Assembly: GCA_016865955.1 (NCBI GenBank)
Contig: VGNW01000018.1
Location: forward strand, 1-19,234
From: Chloroflexota bacterium
GTDB taxonomy: Bacteria > Chloroflexota > Dehalococcoidia > SZUA-161
Direction of reading: 5' to 3'
Length of the DNA stretch: 19,234 bases
Below, in pieces: positions 6,831-14,072 of the stretch (position 1 is the stretch's first letter; each line of letters opens with the position of its first letter). The position numbers and the translations under genes are program-made. Below the pieces are notes generated by a model. That model searched no databases, was not told the origin of the DNA, and worked only from the letters and a program-made list of their open reading frames with translations.

Positions 6831-7265
6831 TTGGGGATAAATCCGGTACTTATCGCAGTTGTTGCGGTTTTTATTGTCGCTCTCCTGCTTTTCGTAATTT
6901 ACCGAGTGTCCGGAGCGCAGCGCCGGCAGGCAACTGCCGCACAAGAAGAGGTGCCCGTTACCCTCCTGCCGAAAACCTCTCCGGGCAGATGGTCGCTCGG
7001 TCTGGTTATAGCTTTCATACTACTATTCATTGTAGCCGTGGTTCCACTTGGCGAGCGGTGGGGCAGTACTGAAAATGGTGAGCTTATCAACCCGGTTTTG
7101 ACTGTTGTTTTAGCAATTCTCCTCGTCGGTACAGCAGTATCCGCTCTGGTCACTGGCTTCATCGGCGTGATAAAGCATAAGGAGCGGTCTATTCTTGTCC
7201 TCCTGGGCATGCTGGTTGCCTTCTGGTTCGGCATAGTGGGGTCAATTGGCAAATTCTTCATTTAG
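6831..7265 (+). CDS. Four-helix membrane protein, unknown function
   Basis: A 144-residue integral membrane protein that I do not recognise. Hydrophobic segments lie at about 4-24, 54-72, 88-113 and 119-139. A basic, Gln-rich loop (28-53) follows helix 1 and is probably cytoplasmic. A short loop (GERWGSTENGE) separates helices 2 and 3, and a basic turn (KHKER) separates helices 3 and 4. No catalytic or ligand-binding motif is visible. The start is TTG, selected by a perfect AAAGGAGG 8 nt upstream. It has its own promoter and follows another small membrane protein by 93 nt. The two may be functionally related, but the sequence does not show how. Confidence 0.75.
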   Translation: MGINPVLIAVVAVFIVALLLFVIYRVSGAQRRQATAAQEEVPVTLLPKTSPGRWSLGLVIAFILLFIVAVVPLGERWGSTENGELINPVLTVVLAILLVGTAVSALVTGFIGVIKHKERSILVLLGMLVAFWFGIVGSIGKFFI

Positions 7266-7372
7266 CGGGCAGAAAATACATTTCGCCTGAACGGATATTC
7301 CGGGGAAGCGATTTCATCCCAAAGCAGGCTCTAGACAAGGTGTAATCCGGCAAAAGTCGAGTGCTTTGAAGC

Positions 7373-7449
7373 TGGTCGGGGTGGGCGGATTTGAACCGCC
7401 GGCCTCATGGTCCCAAACCATGCGCGCTAAGCCACTGCGCCACACCCCG
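7373..7449 (-). tRNA. tRNA-Pro (anticodon TGG)
   Basis: On the minus strand the acceptor stem CGGGGTG pairs with CACCCCG. The D arm is GCGC/GCGC, the anticodon arm CATGG-TTTGGGA-CCATG gives anticodon TGG, and the T arm is GGCGG-TTCAAAT-CCGCC. The discriminator is A and CCA is encoded (7373-7375). The body is 74 nt. All helices pair without mismatch. Confidence 0.97.
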
Positions 7450-7460
7450 ATGCTGTGGTC

Positions 7461-7489
7461 ATTCTATAGAGGCTGGCATCTTCCGTCAA
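7461..7489 (-). promoter_or_regulatory. Promoter of tRNA-Pro
   Basis: On the minus strand, TTGACG (7484-7489) is 17 nt from TAGAAT (7461-7466). The transcript would start near 7454, a few nt before the mature tRNA 5' end, so the tRNA need not depend on read-through from the Nudix gene. Confidence 0.7.
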
Positions 7490-7500
7490 GCAGCAAACCC

Positions 7501-8274
7501 TTACAACATCAGCTCGTTTTGAGCTTCCTCAAGAGTAAGAGACGGCAGGATGGCGGGTATCTCTTTATTCTTCGTTGAGGCAATTACTTCAGCTACGCTG
7601 GAGAACTGAGCCAGTACGGTTATGTTCGACAGCGTGGCGTAAGGCACAGGCAGACCTCTTTTATGTTCCTGCAATACCTTCTGAGGGCTGATCCACATAT
7701 GGGCGGTGGTCTCGAACGCATCCTCGAGGGCTTCCTGTTTCGCAGGGACGGCAGCTACAAAGAAACGGGCATCGAACCGGATGGGAGATATCTCCGGAGT
7801 GATCCAGTGCGCGAAATAGAAGAGCTTCTCCGTTGCCAGCTTCAGCCCTTCCCTTTCCATGATTCTGGTAAAAGAAAAGGGGTCCTTTTTCATCTCTTTG
7901 CGGTATTCGGCGAACCGCGTTTTTTCCTCTTCATCAAGGGCTACAAAGTCGGGAACTTCCCGATAAGCCAGAAGAATTCCGGCTTCCTCGAATGTCTCGC
8001 GGATAGCAGCAACGAAGAATGCTAATGCCTTTTCCGGAGGGTGAGTATCGGCGATAATGTCCTGAGCCTGACTGAAACCGAGTCCGTGGCAGATTTTCTC
8101 CGCATCGCGCGTATAGTCCGAGGCTTCTATCCTGCCTCCCGGGAAGACAAACGCCCCGGGCATGAAGGCGCTTTTGGCATGCCTGCGCACCATCAGAATC
8201 TCGAACCCGCTTCTGCCTCGGTCGGCGTCGCGCATGAGAATCAAGGTTGCTGCATCCCGCGGTTTCGCAATCAT
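7501..8274 (-). CDS. Nudix hydrolase, NUDT19-like with split Nudix box
   Basis: A 257-residue Nudix-fold hydrolase, expected to cleave a nucleoside-diphosphate-X substrate using Mg2+ or Mn2+. The fold begins at about residue 7 (AATLILMRDA, FEILMVRRH). The Nudix box is split: FPGG (44-47) is separated by about 45 residues from R92-E-T-F-E-E-A-G-I (REUxEExGU), whereas the usual distance is 14. This insertion is characteristic of the NUDT19/RP2 group, whose mammalian member hydrolyses CoA and acyl-CoA, so a CoA diphosphatase role is plausible but inferred. The catalytic Glu residues are intact. The ATG is preceded by AAGG at suitable distance. It lies between two tRNA genes on the same strand and may be co-transcribed from the tRNA-Arg promoter. 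Confidence 0.9.
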   Translation of the reverse strand: MIAKPRDAATLILMRDADRGRSGFEILMVRRHAKSAFMPGAFVFPGGRIEASDYTRDAEKICHGLGFSQAQDIIADTHPPEKALAFFVAAIRETFEEAGILLAYREVPDFVALDEEEKTRFAEYRKEMKKDPFSFTRIMEREGLKLATEKLFYFAHWITPEISPIRFDARFFVAAVPAKQEALEDAFETTAHMWISPQKVLQEHKRGLPVPYATLSNITVLAQFSSVAEVIASTKNKEIPAILPSLTLEEAQNELML

Positions 8275-8369
8275 TGCAATACCTTACTTCGCATACTCAG
8301 GCTCTCTGACAACTCAGCAGCCTTGTTTGAGGTAATCGGAATGCCGGTCAGGCGATAATGTTGCCAATA

Positions 8370-8444
8370 TGGTACCCCTGGCGGGACTCGAACCCGCGCT
8401 CCCGGCTCCGGAGGCCAGTGCTCTATCCTCTGAGCTACAGGGGC
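8370..8444 (-). tRNA. tRNA-Arg (anticodon CCG)
   Basis: On the minus strand the acceptor stem GCCCCTG pairs with CAGGGGT (one G-T pair). The D arm is GCTC/GAGC, the anticodon arm CTGGC-CTCCGGA-GCCGG gives CCG, and the T arm is GCGGG-TTCGAGT-CCCGC. The discriminator is A and CCA is encoded (8370-8372). The body is 72 nt with a 4-nt variable loop. Confidence 0.97.
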
Positions 8445-8452
8445 ACAACCGT

Positions 8453-8481
8453 ATAATACTCCGACCTGATTATGCTTTCAA
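8453..8481 (-). promoter_or_regulatory. Promoter of tRNA-Arg
   Basis: On the minus strand, TTGAAA (8476-8481) and TATTAT (8453-8458) are 17 nt apart. The predicted start, near 8446, is only about 2 nt ahead of the mature tRNA 5' end. Confidence 0.7.
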
Positions 8482-8489
8482 TAGTGGTA

Positions 8490-8561
8490 AGCTATCAGCT
8501 ATCAGCTTTCAGCGCTCAGTTTTATCTATCCCTGATTGCTGACCGCTGAACGCTGACTGCT
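8490..8561. repeat. Symmetrical inverted heptamer array (4 + 4 copies)
   Basis: Four tandem AGCNNTC heptamers (8490-8517: NN = TA, TA, TT, GC) are followed by a 16-nt spacer and four GANNGCT heptamers (8534-8561), which are the same unit inverted. Five of seven positions are invariant in all eight copies, so the arms can form a long hairpin with a 2-nt internal loop per unit. The last unit overlaps the TAG stop of the adjacent minus-strand gene by 2 nt. Confidence 0.8.
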
Positions 8562-9375
8562 ATTTAAGTGCATATTCCCCGCGGGCGGAGATTACTTTCT
8601 TCTCCCGTACAAGCTTCCTCAGGTGCGCCAGCACCTGCCTCCGCGCCAGCTCAAGCAGGCGGTAGTCCAGCTCGGGGTAAATCTCGGACACCAGTCGCGC
8701 CACATTCTTCCTGCCCTGCCGCAGGCATCTCAGCACCTGAATCTCCCTCTCCTGACGGTGAGCTATCAGCTCCCGTATCTTGCGCTCCGCCTCTTTTATC
8801 GACGGTCCGTGCCCGGGACAAATCAATCCGATGTCGTAGCCCAGCAGCTTCTGCAAAGAGTCGATGTACTGCGTCATATCCCCCTCGGGGGCATCGACTA
8901 CGGGAGTGCCCATGCCGAGGATATGGTCGCCGGTAAACAGAACCTTGCTCTCCCTAACGTAGACGCAGATGCTGGCGGGGCTGTGCCCCGGCGTGTGAAT
9001 TATTTCCAGGGTTTGACCGCCAATATCTAGAATATCACCGTCCTTAGCCAGTATGTCCGGGATGACCCGGTATCTATTCCTTGCCCGCGCTGCGCCCGAT
9101 GAATGCAACACAATTTTAGCGCCGGTACTCTTTTTGATGCTGCGGCTGCCGCCGATGTGGTCCGGGTGCGGATGGGTAATCAGAATATACTCCAGCTTGT
9201 GCGGAGCGACCTTCTCGATATATTCCAGCCTCTTCCCCACAATTTCCCCATAATCGTAACCGGAGTCTATCAGCGCCGCTTTCTTGCCCAGCACGAGATA
9301 GACATTGGGCGCATATAGCCCCATGAACGTCAGGGTGTCCACCGGAATCGAGTGAATCCCCGGGGCTACTTCCAT
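8560..9375 (-). CDS. MBL-fold metallo-hydrolase, LACTB2-like
   Basis: A 271-residue metallo-beta-lactamase-fold hydrolase when started at ATG 9375, which I prefer. The longer reading from 9480 would overlap the upstream gene by 98 nt and adds no conserved sequence. The metal site motif T67-H-P-H-P-D-H73 is intact, followed by HTPGHS and TGDH, then a PGHG motif. The C-terminus (about 200-271) looks like a winged-helix tail (LLELARRQVLAHLRKLVREKKV), as in LACTB2-like and RNase-Z-related hydrolases. Probably a binuclear zinc hydrolase with an undefined small-molecule or RNA substrate. It starts 7 nt after the TerC-family gene and is likely co-transcribed with it. The stop codon lies inside the inverted heptamer repeat. 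Confidence 0.92.
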   Translation of the reverse strand: MEVAPGIHSIPVDTLTFMGLYAPNVYLVLGKKAALIDSGYDYGEIVGKRLEYIEKVAPHKLEYILITHPHPDHIGGSRSIKKSTGAKIVLHSSGAARARNRYRVIPDILAKDGDILDIGGQTLEIIHTPGHSPASICVYVRESKVLFTGDHILGMGTPVVDAPEGDMTQYIDSLQKLLGYDIGLICPGHGPSIKEAERKIRELIAHRQEREIQVLRCLRQGRKNVARLVSEIYPELDYRLLELARRQVLAHLRKLVREKKVISARGEYALK

Positions 9376-9382
9376 ATCTATG

Positions 9383-10372
9383 TTACTCTTTGTCTTTTTG
9401 AGAAGGCTGCCTGAGCCCGCCTTCCTTGACAGCCGATACCGGTGGGGCGGGTATCCCTTCCACCTTACGCGGTAAAGCAATTGAGGTTAGAATTGCGATG
9501 AGCAGCACACCCGCTACCACCCCCAGAGCGATAGCCGTCGGTATCTCGTAGAAATCGGCAATCAGCATCTTGACACCCACGAACATGAGCACAACCACCA
9601 GTCCATGCCTGAGGTAATAGAACAGCCTCATAATGCCGGCAAGCGCAAAGTAGAGGGCGCGGAGTCCCAGTATGGCAAAGATATTCGAAGTATAGACAAT
9701 GAAGGGGTCGAGGGTTATGGCAAAAGCTGCCGGTATGGAGTCGAGGGCAAATACTATGTCCGTTGTCTCCACCACAACTACCACGATGAACAGGGGTGTG
9801 GCAACATAGCGCCCAAATCTCTTTACGAAGAATCTATCGCCTTCGTAATTATCCGTCAGCGGCATTAATCTGCGGAACAGCCGGAACACAGGGTTTCTCT
9901 CCGGCTTTATCCCCCTTTCCTTCTGCACAGCCATCCTGAACGCGGTAACGATGAGAAACGCTCCGAAGATGTAGAATACCCAGTGGAACATATCCAGCAA
10001 TCTCACCCCCGCCTCTATGAAAGCCAGGCGCATGATGATTGCACCGATAATCCCCCAGAAAAGGACCTTGTGCTGGTAAGCGGCAGGTACAGCGAAGTAT
10101 GAAAAAATCATCAAAAAGACAAACAGGTTGTCTATGCTGAGAGATTTCTCAATCAGGTAGCAGGTGAGGTATTCCAGCGCCGGTCCATGCCCCTGCCAGA
10201 AATAGATGCCCAGATTGAACAGTAGAGCCAGAGCAATCCAGAACGCAGTCCAGAGCAGCGATTCCTTGATGGTGATGACATGCGCCCTGCGGTGAAAAAC
10301 CATCATATCGAGAATCAGCAGGACAAGTATGCCTATGCCAAAGCCAATCCACCATATAATCTGGGTCGACAT
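9383..10372 (-). CDS. TerC/Alx-family integral membrane protein
   Basis: A 329-residue polytopic membrane protein of the TerC/Alx family with about 7-9 helices. Family motifs are intact: LLILDMMVFHRR (18-29), IEKSLSIDNLFVF (74-86), VETTDIVFALDSIPA (201-215) and TSNIFAILGLRALYF (228-242), including the intramembrane acidic residues Asp22, Glu75, Asp81, Glu202, Asp205 and Asp211 that are thought to handle divalent metal. Members such as Alx and TerC are linked to manganese export or metalation of exported proteins, so metal transport is the likely role. It resembles Alx in length. No yybP-ykoY manganese riboswitch is visible upstream. The C-terminal tail is hydrophilic. First gene of a pair with the MBL-fold hydrolase. 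Confidence 0.95.
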   Translation of the reverse strand: MSTQIIWWIGFGIGILVLLILDMMVFHRRAHVITIKESLLWTAFWIALALLFNLGIYFWQGHGPALEYLTCYLIEKSLSIDNLFVFLMIFSYFAVPAAYQHKVLFWGIIGAIIMRLAFIEAGVRLLDMFHWVFYIFGAFLIVTAFRMAVQKERGIKPERNPVFRLFRRLMPLTDNYEGDRFFVKRFGRYVATPLFIVVVVVETTDIVFALDSIPAAFAITLDPFIVYTSNIFAILGLRALYFALAGIMRLFYYLRHGLVVVLMFVGVKMLIADFYEIPTAIALGVVAGVLLIAILTSIALPRKVEGIPAPPVSAVKEGGLRQPSQKDKE

Positions 10373-10426
10373 TAAATCTGCACTCTTTCAACCAGGAAGC
10401 GTCTATCGGGTAAAGCCCTGGCGGAT

Positions 10427-10456
10427 ATTATAGCGAGAGGTCGACACTGAGGCGAA
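10427..10456 (-). promoter_or_regulatory. Probable promoter of the TerC-family/MBL operon
   Basis: On the minus strand, a perfect TATAAT (10427-10432) has a weak -35 candidate TTCGCC (10451-10456) 18 nt upstream. The leader would be about 48 nt and shows no riboswitch-like structure. Confidence 0.45.
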
Positions 10457-10476
10457 AAGCATGTATAGTCGCAGGT

Positions 10477-10516
10477 GAAAATAGCTGCGGCAACGGGTTC
10501 CTCCCGTGCCGCAGCT
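10477..10516 (-). terminator. Intrinsic terminator of the BCCP-biotin carboxylase operon
   Basis: On the minus strand a 14-bp hairpin with one bulged base (10483-10516, AGCTGCGGC arms, loop about 5 nt) is followed by ATTTT. It lies about 65 nt after the biotin carboxylase stop and just before the TerC-family promoter. Confidence 0.8.
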
Positions 10517-10579
10517 CCCATCGGGTTTACGTTATTCATCTTCTTGGAAGCCCGCGATGATTATACCCCTAATCCGCGG

Positions 10580-11974
10580 TTATTGGAACACCCCCGCTTT
10601 CTTAAGCTCACGGAGCTTCTTTATTATACCCTGTTCCTCCACAAAATGCGTGGTGTAGTCACCCTTGCGGAAGGACTCATTATCCAGCGCCACCAGATGG
10701 AACGGGATATTGGTCTTGACACCCTCGATATGGTATTCCTTGAGCGCCCTCTTCATGGTGGCGATAGCCTCTTCGCGGTTCCTGCCCCACGACAGCAGCT
10801 TCGCCAGCAGGGGGTCGTAATGGAACGGCACGGTGTAGCCGCCGTACACGCCGCCGTCCACCCTCACGCCAAAGCCTCCGGGAGGGTCATAGACTATAAT
10901 CTTCGCCGGCGCCGGCATGAAGTTCATGAACGGGTCTTCGGCGTTTATCCTGCACTCTATGCTCCAGCCCTTCAGCTTTATGTCGTGCTGGTGATAGCCG
11001 AGGTCTTCGCCGGCAGCAATCCTTATCTGCTCCTTGACCAGATTGATGCCGGTGAGAAGCTCCGTTATCGGATGCTCCACCTGAAGACGGGTATTGACCT
11101 CGTTGAAATAATACTCGTTATTGTCCATGGAGTAGATGAACTCCACAGTCAGGGCGTTCACGTACTTCAAAATCCTGGCGACCTTGACCGCGTCATTGCC
11201 CATCTTCTCTCTCAACTGAGGGGTCATTATGGGAGAGGGTCCTTCCTCGATTAGCTTCTGGTATCTCCGCTGCACCGAGCACTCGCGGTCGCTCACATAG
11301 ACGGTATTGCCCTTCTTGTCTGCCAGAATCTGAAACTCGATGTGCTTGGCTCTGGTGATATATTTCTCGATGTAGAAAGCAGGCAAGCCGAAAGCTTCGC
11401 TGCCCAGTGACTTGGCGTAGTCCATGGCAGCCTGCAGTTCCTCTTTGGTTTTGGCAACCTTCATGCCGATTCCGCCGCCCGCGCCGCTCGGCTTCACGAT
11501 TACGGGATAGCCTATGCTCTCCGCCACCTCGAACGCCTTGGACATGCCCGCAGCATCGTCTATAGCGCCGTCGGAGCCCGGCGACACCGGAACGCCGTTC
11601 CTTTTCATCAGGTCGCGGGACTTATGCTTCGGCTTGGCTTCGTGCATGGAGTAGCTGGGAGGTCCGATGAATACGATTCCTCGGGCTTCGCAGGCTTCGA
11701 CGAACTTGGGATTCTCGGCAAGGAAGCCGTATCCCGGATATATAGCCTCGGCATTCGCCTTCTCGGCTATGTTTAATATCTTCTCCATGTTGAGATAGCT
11801 GGAGTTAGGTTCGGGGTCTCCCAGAGGATGCGACTCATCTGCATGTTTAACGAAAAGGGCGGCGGCATCCGCATCCGAATAGACGGCGACGGATGCTATG
11901 CCCAGCTCGCGGCATTCTCTCACTGCCCTGAAGGCGATTTCGCCTCGATTGGCAATCAGGATTTTCTTAAACAT
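10580..11974 (-). CDS. accC: Biotin carboxylase subunit (AccC/PycA-like)
   Basis: A 464-residue ATP-grasp biotin carboxylase, which carboxylates the biotin of a carrier protein using ATP and bicarbonate. It shows the N-terminal KILIANRGEIAFR, YPGYGFLAEN (79-88), a glycine-rich ATP loop GAGGGIGMK (164-172), CSVQRR-YQK (232-240), VEFIY and EVNTRLQVEHP (292-302), at family-typical length. Oddities: position 238 is Tyr where the family has His in RRHQK (E. coli AccC His236), and the usual MGDK turn reads MHEAKPK with three extra residues, although Lys116 seems retained. It follows the BCCP gene by 32 nt and is preceded by AAAGGAG. It probably works with the divergent carboxyltransferase. The symbol reflects family, not proven acetyl-CoA specificity. 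Confidence 0.95.
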   Translation of the reverse strand: MFKKILIANRGEIAFRAVRECRELGIASVAVYSDADAAALFVKHADESHPLGDPEPNSSYLNMEKILNIAEKANAEAIYPGYGFLAENPKFVEACEARGIVFIGPPSYSMHEAKPKHKSRDLMKRNGVPVSPGSDGAIDDAAGMSKAFEVAESIGYPVIVKPSGAGGGIGMKVAKTKEELQAAMDYAKSLGSEAFGLPAFYIEKYITRAKHIEFQILADKKGNTVYVSDRECSVQRRYQKLIEEGPSPIMTPQLREKMGNDAVKVARILKYVNALTVEFIYSMDNNEYYFNEVNTRLQVEHPITELLTGINLVKEQIRIAAGEDLGYHQHDIKLKGWSIECRINAEDPFMNFMPAPAKIIVYDPPGGFGVRVDGGVYGGYTVPFHYDPLLAKLLSWGRNREEAIATMKRALKEYHIEGVKTNIPFHLVALDNESFRKGDYTTHFVEEQGIIKKLRELKKAGVFQ

Positions 11975-12006
11975 TATCTTTTACTTCTCCTTTGGAGGAT
12001 TACTGC

Positions 12007-12228
12007 TTAGCATTCGATAATAGCGATCAGGGCGCCGGTTTCCACAGTCTCACCCGGAGCGACCTTGACCTCTACAACCGTGCCTTCTACCGGAGATAGT
12101 ATCGGGTTCTGCATCTTCATGGACTGCAATACGCAGATTTCGGCGTCCTCCGTTATCGAGCAGCCGGCGGTAACAGCCACGCTGACTATCTTGCCCGGTA
12201 TCGGAGCTTCGATTCTTTCCTGAGCCAT
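12007..12228 (-). CDS. Biotin carboxyl carrier domain protein, standalone
   Basis: A 73-residue protein consisting of only a biotinyl/lipoyl-type domain. The biotin-accepting lysine is Lys38 in LQSMKMQ; the common motif is EAMKM, so Ala is replaced by Ser and Glu by Gln here. It has the flanking beta-hairpin pattern APIPGKIVSV near the N-terminus and EGTVVEV plus PGETVETGALIAII near the C-terminus. It lacks the Pro/Ala linker and N-terminal region of AccB, so it is a minimal carrier like those beside decarboxylase or propionyl-CoA-type carboxylase genes. ATG preceded by AAGGAG. First gene of the minus-strand operon with the biotin carboxylase. Confidence 0.93.
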   Translation of the reverse strand: MAQERIEAPIPGKIVSVAVTAGCSITEDAEICVLQSMKMQNPILSPVEGTVVEVKVAPGETVETGALIAIIEC

Positions 12229-12357
12229 CGTCGAACAATCTCCTTCTTCTTAAATTCTCGCCAGGCAGTACTCTCATAATTCGAACCGCTCAGGCGACAC
12301 AAAAATCCCCTATTAGAAATCATTTCGACTGAAACTAACGAGAGGATAACGCAAAAT

Positions 12358-12386
12358 AGTCTAAACCTAGTATCGAGATATGTCAA
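12358..12386 (-). promoter_or_regulatory. Promoter of the BCCP-biotin carboxylase operon
   Basis: On the minus strand, a perfect TTGACA (12381-12386) is 17 nt from TAGACT (12358-12363). The transcript would start near 12350. Confidence 0.7.
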
Positions 12387-12453
12387 GAATCACGTTCGAG
12401 ATGTTTTGACGGGAAGCCCGAACTGTGTTCGCAAACGACCTCTTTTGTGACAA

Positions 12454-12482
12454 TTGACTGCAACATCGGAAAACCCTAGAAT
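12454..12482 (+). promoter_or_regulatory. Promoter of the carboxyltransferase gene
   Basis: TTGACT (12454-12459) and TAGAAT (12477-12482) are 17 nt apart. The transcript would start near 12489. AAGG (12514-12517) serves as ribosome binding site for the ATG at 12525. Confidence 0.7.
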
Positions 12483-12524
12483 CAACTCCATTATCTAACA
12501 ATTCAACATGGACAAGGTTATAGT

Positions 12525-14072
12525 ATGACTTCGCGCCGCATGATTCAGAAACTGACCGTGCTGGGCAGGCTGCAGAGCAGGCTCAGGTACGGCGGCGGCA
12601 CAGCCAGGGTAAGAAGCCAGCACGCCAGGGGCAAGCTCACGGCGAGGGAGCGAATCGACAGGCTGCTCGACCCGGGCACTTTTCAGGAGCTCGATCTCTG
12701 GGGCACTCCTATGGCTACAGGAACCCTCAGCGACTACAAGCAGGCGCCCGCGGACGCCGTAGCCTGCGGCTACGGCACGGTCAGCGGCAGACCTGTTTAC
12801 GTCTGGTCTCAGGATGCCACAGTGCTCGGCGGCACGATGGGCACAGTCCATGCCCGCAAGATAACCATGGTCATGGAGAAAGCCATGCAGGCTGGAGCAC
12901 CTATCGTCGGCATCATCGATTCCGAAGGCTCACGCGTAGAGGACGCTATTCAATACTATCGTTTCTACTCTCCGGAATCGCTGGTCTATTTCCAGACCAT
13001 GGCATCGGGCGTTATCCCTCAGATTTCCCTGATAATGGGGCATTGCACTGGTGAGATGGCTATCTCCGCCTCAATAGCTGATTTCATGCTTATGGTGAAC
13101 AAGACCTCCTGCATGCACGTAGCACCTCCTCCTGCAGGCAAGACCCGCGAGGAGACAGGCGATGCGCAGGTGCACGCCCGTGATACCGGCTGTTGCGACG
13201 TGCTGGCTGAGAACGACGAAGATTGCCTTCAATCCTGCCGCGAGCTATTGAGCTATCTGCCTTCGAATAACCGCGAGAAACCTCCCATAGTCGATACCAG
13301 CGACGACCCCCATCGCAGGGAGGAGGAGCTTCTGGGAATAGTCCCCTTCGACTCTAAGAAGTCCTTCAACATGAAAAGGATAATCTCTCTTATTGTGGAT
13401 GAAGGCAAATTCTTCGAACTGAAGCCCCTCTGGGCAGACAACCTGATAACCGGCTTTGGCAGGCTGGGAGGACAGACTGCAGGTTTCATAGCCAACAACT
13501 CGCAGTCTCTGGGCGGCTCGCTCACTCTCGATGCCGCTGACAAGATGGCGCGGTTCGTCAGATTTTGCGATGCCTTCAACATACCGCTGGTCTGGCTGGC
13601 AGACACGCCTGCCTTCCTGCCATCGGTCGAAGAGGAGACCAGAGGGCTCATCAGACACGGCTGCAAGGTTGTATACTCCAATACCGAAGCCAGCGTGCCC
13701 CAGATAACCATCGCCATCAGGAAGCTCTACGGAGGCGGCTCGGTAGCCATGCCCGGCATAGCGCTGGGAGGCGACCTCATGATGGCGTGGCCCTCTGTGG
13801 AGCGCGGACTAATGGGACCCGAGGCGGCGGTATCCATCATCTATAAAAAAGAGCTGCGTGCCCTCAAAGACAAAGACGAAGCCGCACTGAAGCAAAGACA
13901 CGCCCAGCTCGTCTCCGAAATGAGACTCAAACTGAAGTCCTCCGAGCGCGAATGGGCGCAGGACTTCATCGACCCCCGTGACACCCGCCCTTTCCTCATT
14001 AACGCTCTCAAGACATTCGCCAGTCGCGAAGAAGAGCGCCCCCGCCGCAAACACGAAAACATCCGCCTGTAA
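12525..14072 (+). CDS. Acyl-CoA carboxylase carboxyltransferase subunit (PccB/MmdA-like), divergent
   Basis: A 515-residue carboxyltransferase of the crotonase-fold PccB/MmdA family, which moves CO2 between carboxybiotin and an acyl-CoA (or the reverse). Both halves are present: N-domain from HARGKLTARERIDRLLDPG (33-51) through SGVIPQISLIMG, and C-domain with SFNMKRIISLIVDEG, ADKMARFVRFCDAFNIPLV, LIRHGCK and MGPEAAVSII. Active-site regions diverge: the family NDSGGARIQE reads IDSEGSRVED (131-140), PCAGGAVYSPA reads HCTGEMAISAS (173-183), YMFITGPDV reads CMHVAPPPA, and GGAYDVM reads GGGSVAM (403-409), so the position of PccB Asp422, an acyl-specificity determinant, is Val407. Facing the BCCP/biotin carboxylase operon, it probably completes that enzyme. 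The acyl substrate, and whether it carboxylates or decarboxylates, are open. Confidence 0.93.
   Translation: MTSRRMIQKLTVLGRLQSRLRYGGGTARVRSQHARGKLTARERIDRLLDPGTFQELDLWGTPMATGTLSDYKQAPADAVACGYGTVSGRPVYVWSQDATVLGGTMGTVHARKITMVMEKAMQAGAPIVGIIDSEGSRVEDAIQYYRFYSPESLVYFQTMASGVIPQISLIMGHCTGEMAISASIADFMLMVNKTSCMHVAPPPAGKTREETGDAQVHARDTGCCDVLAENDEDCLQSCRELLSYLPSNNREKPPIVDTSDDPHRREEELLGIVPFDSKKSFNMKRIISLIVDEGKFFELKPLWADNLITGFGRLGGQTAGFIANNSQSLGGSLTLDAADKMARFVRFCDAFNIPLVWLADTPAFLPSVEEETRGLIRHGCKVVYSNTEASVPQITIAIRKLYGGGSVAMPGIALGGDLMMAWPSVERGLMGPEAAVSIIYKKELRALKDKDEAALKQRHAQLVSEMRLKLKSSEREWAQDFIDPRDTRPFLINALKTFASREEERPRRKHENIRL

Larger units (their letters stand above)
12229..12524. other. Divergent promoter region of the split carboxylase
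   Basis: This 296-nt region separates the minus-strand BCCP gene from the plus-strand carboxyltransferase gene. It holds the two facing promoters listed separately, leaving a roughly 65-nt core between their -35 boxes. A short CGGG-AAG-CCCG palindrome lies in that core, but no convincing operator is visible. The minus-strand leader is about 120 nt. Confidence 0.55.

Noticed and set aside
8490..8561. CRISPR-like array
   Set aside because: Units are 7 bp, contiguous and inverted halfway; there are no spacers and no cas genes.
9376..9480. N-terminal extension of the MBL-fold hydrolase
   Set aside because: These 35 codons overlap the end of the TerC-family gene in another frame, and conserved MBL sequence begins only after ATG 9375.
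10373..10470. yybP-ykoY manganese riboswitch before the TerC/Alx gene
   Set aside because: The predicted leader is only about 48 nt and lacks the characteristic paired loops.
10475..11254. 259-codon plus-strand ORF opposite the biotin carboxylase
   Set aside because: It is antisense to conserved ATP-grasp sequence and runs through the operon terminator; no domain pattern.
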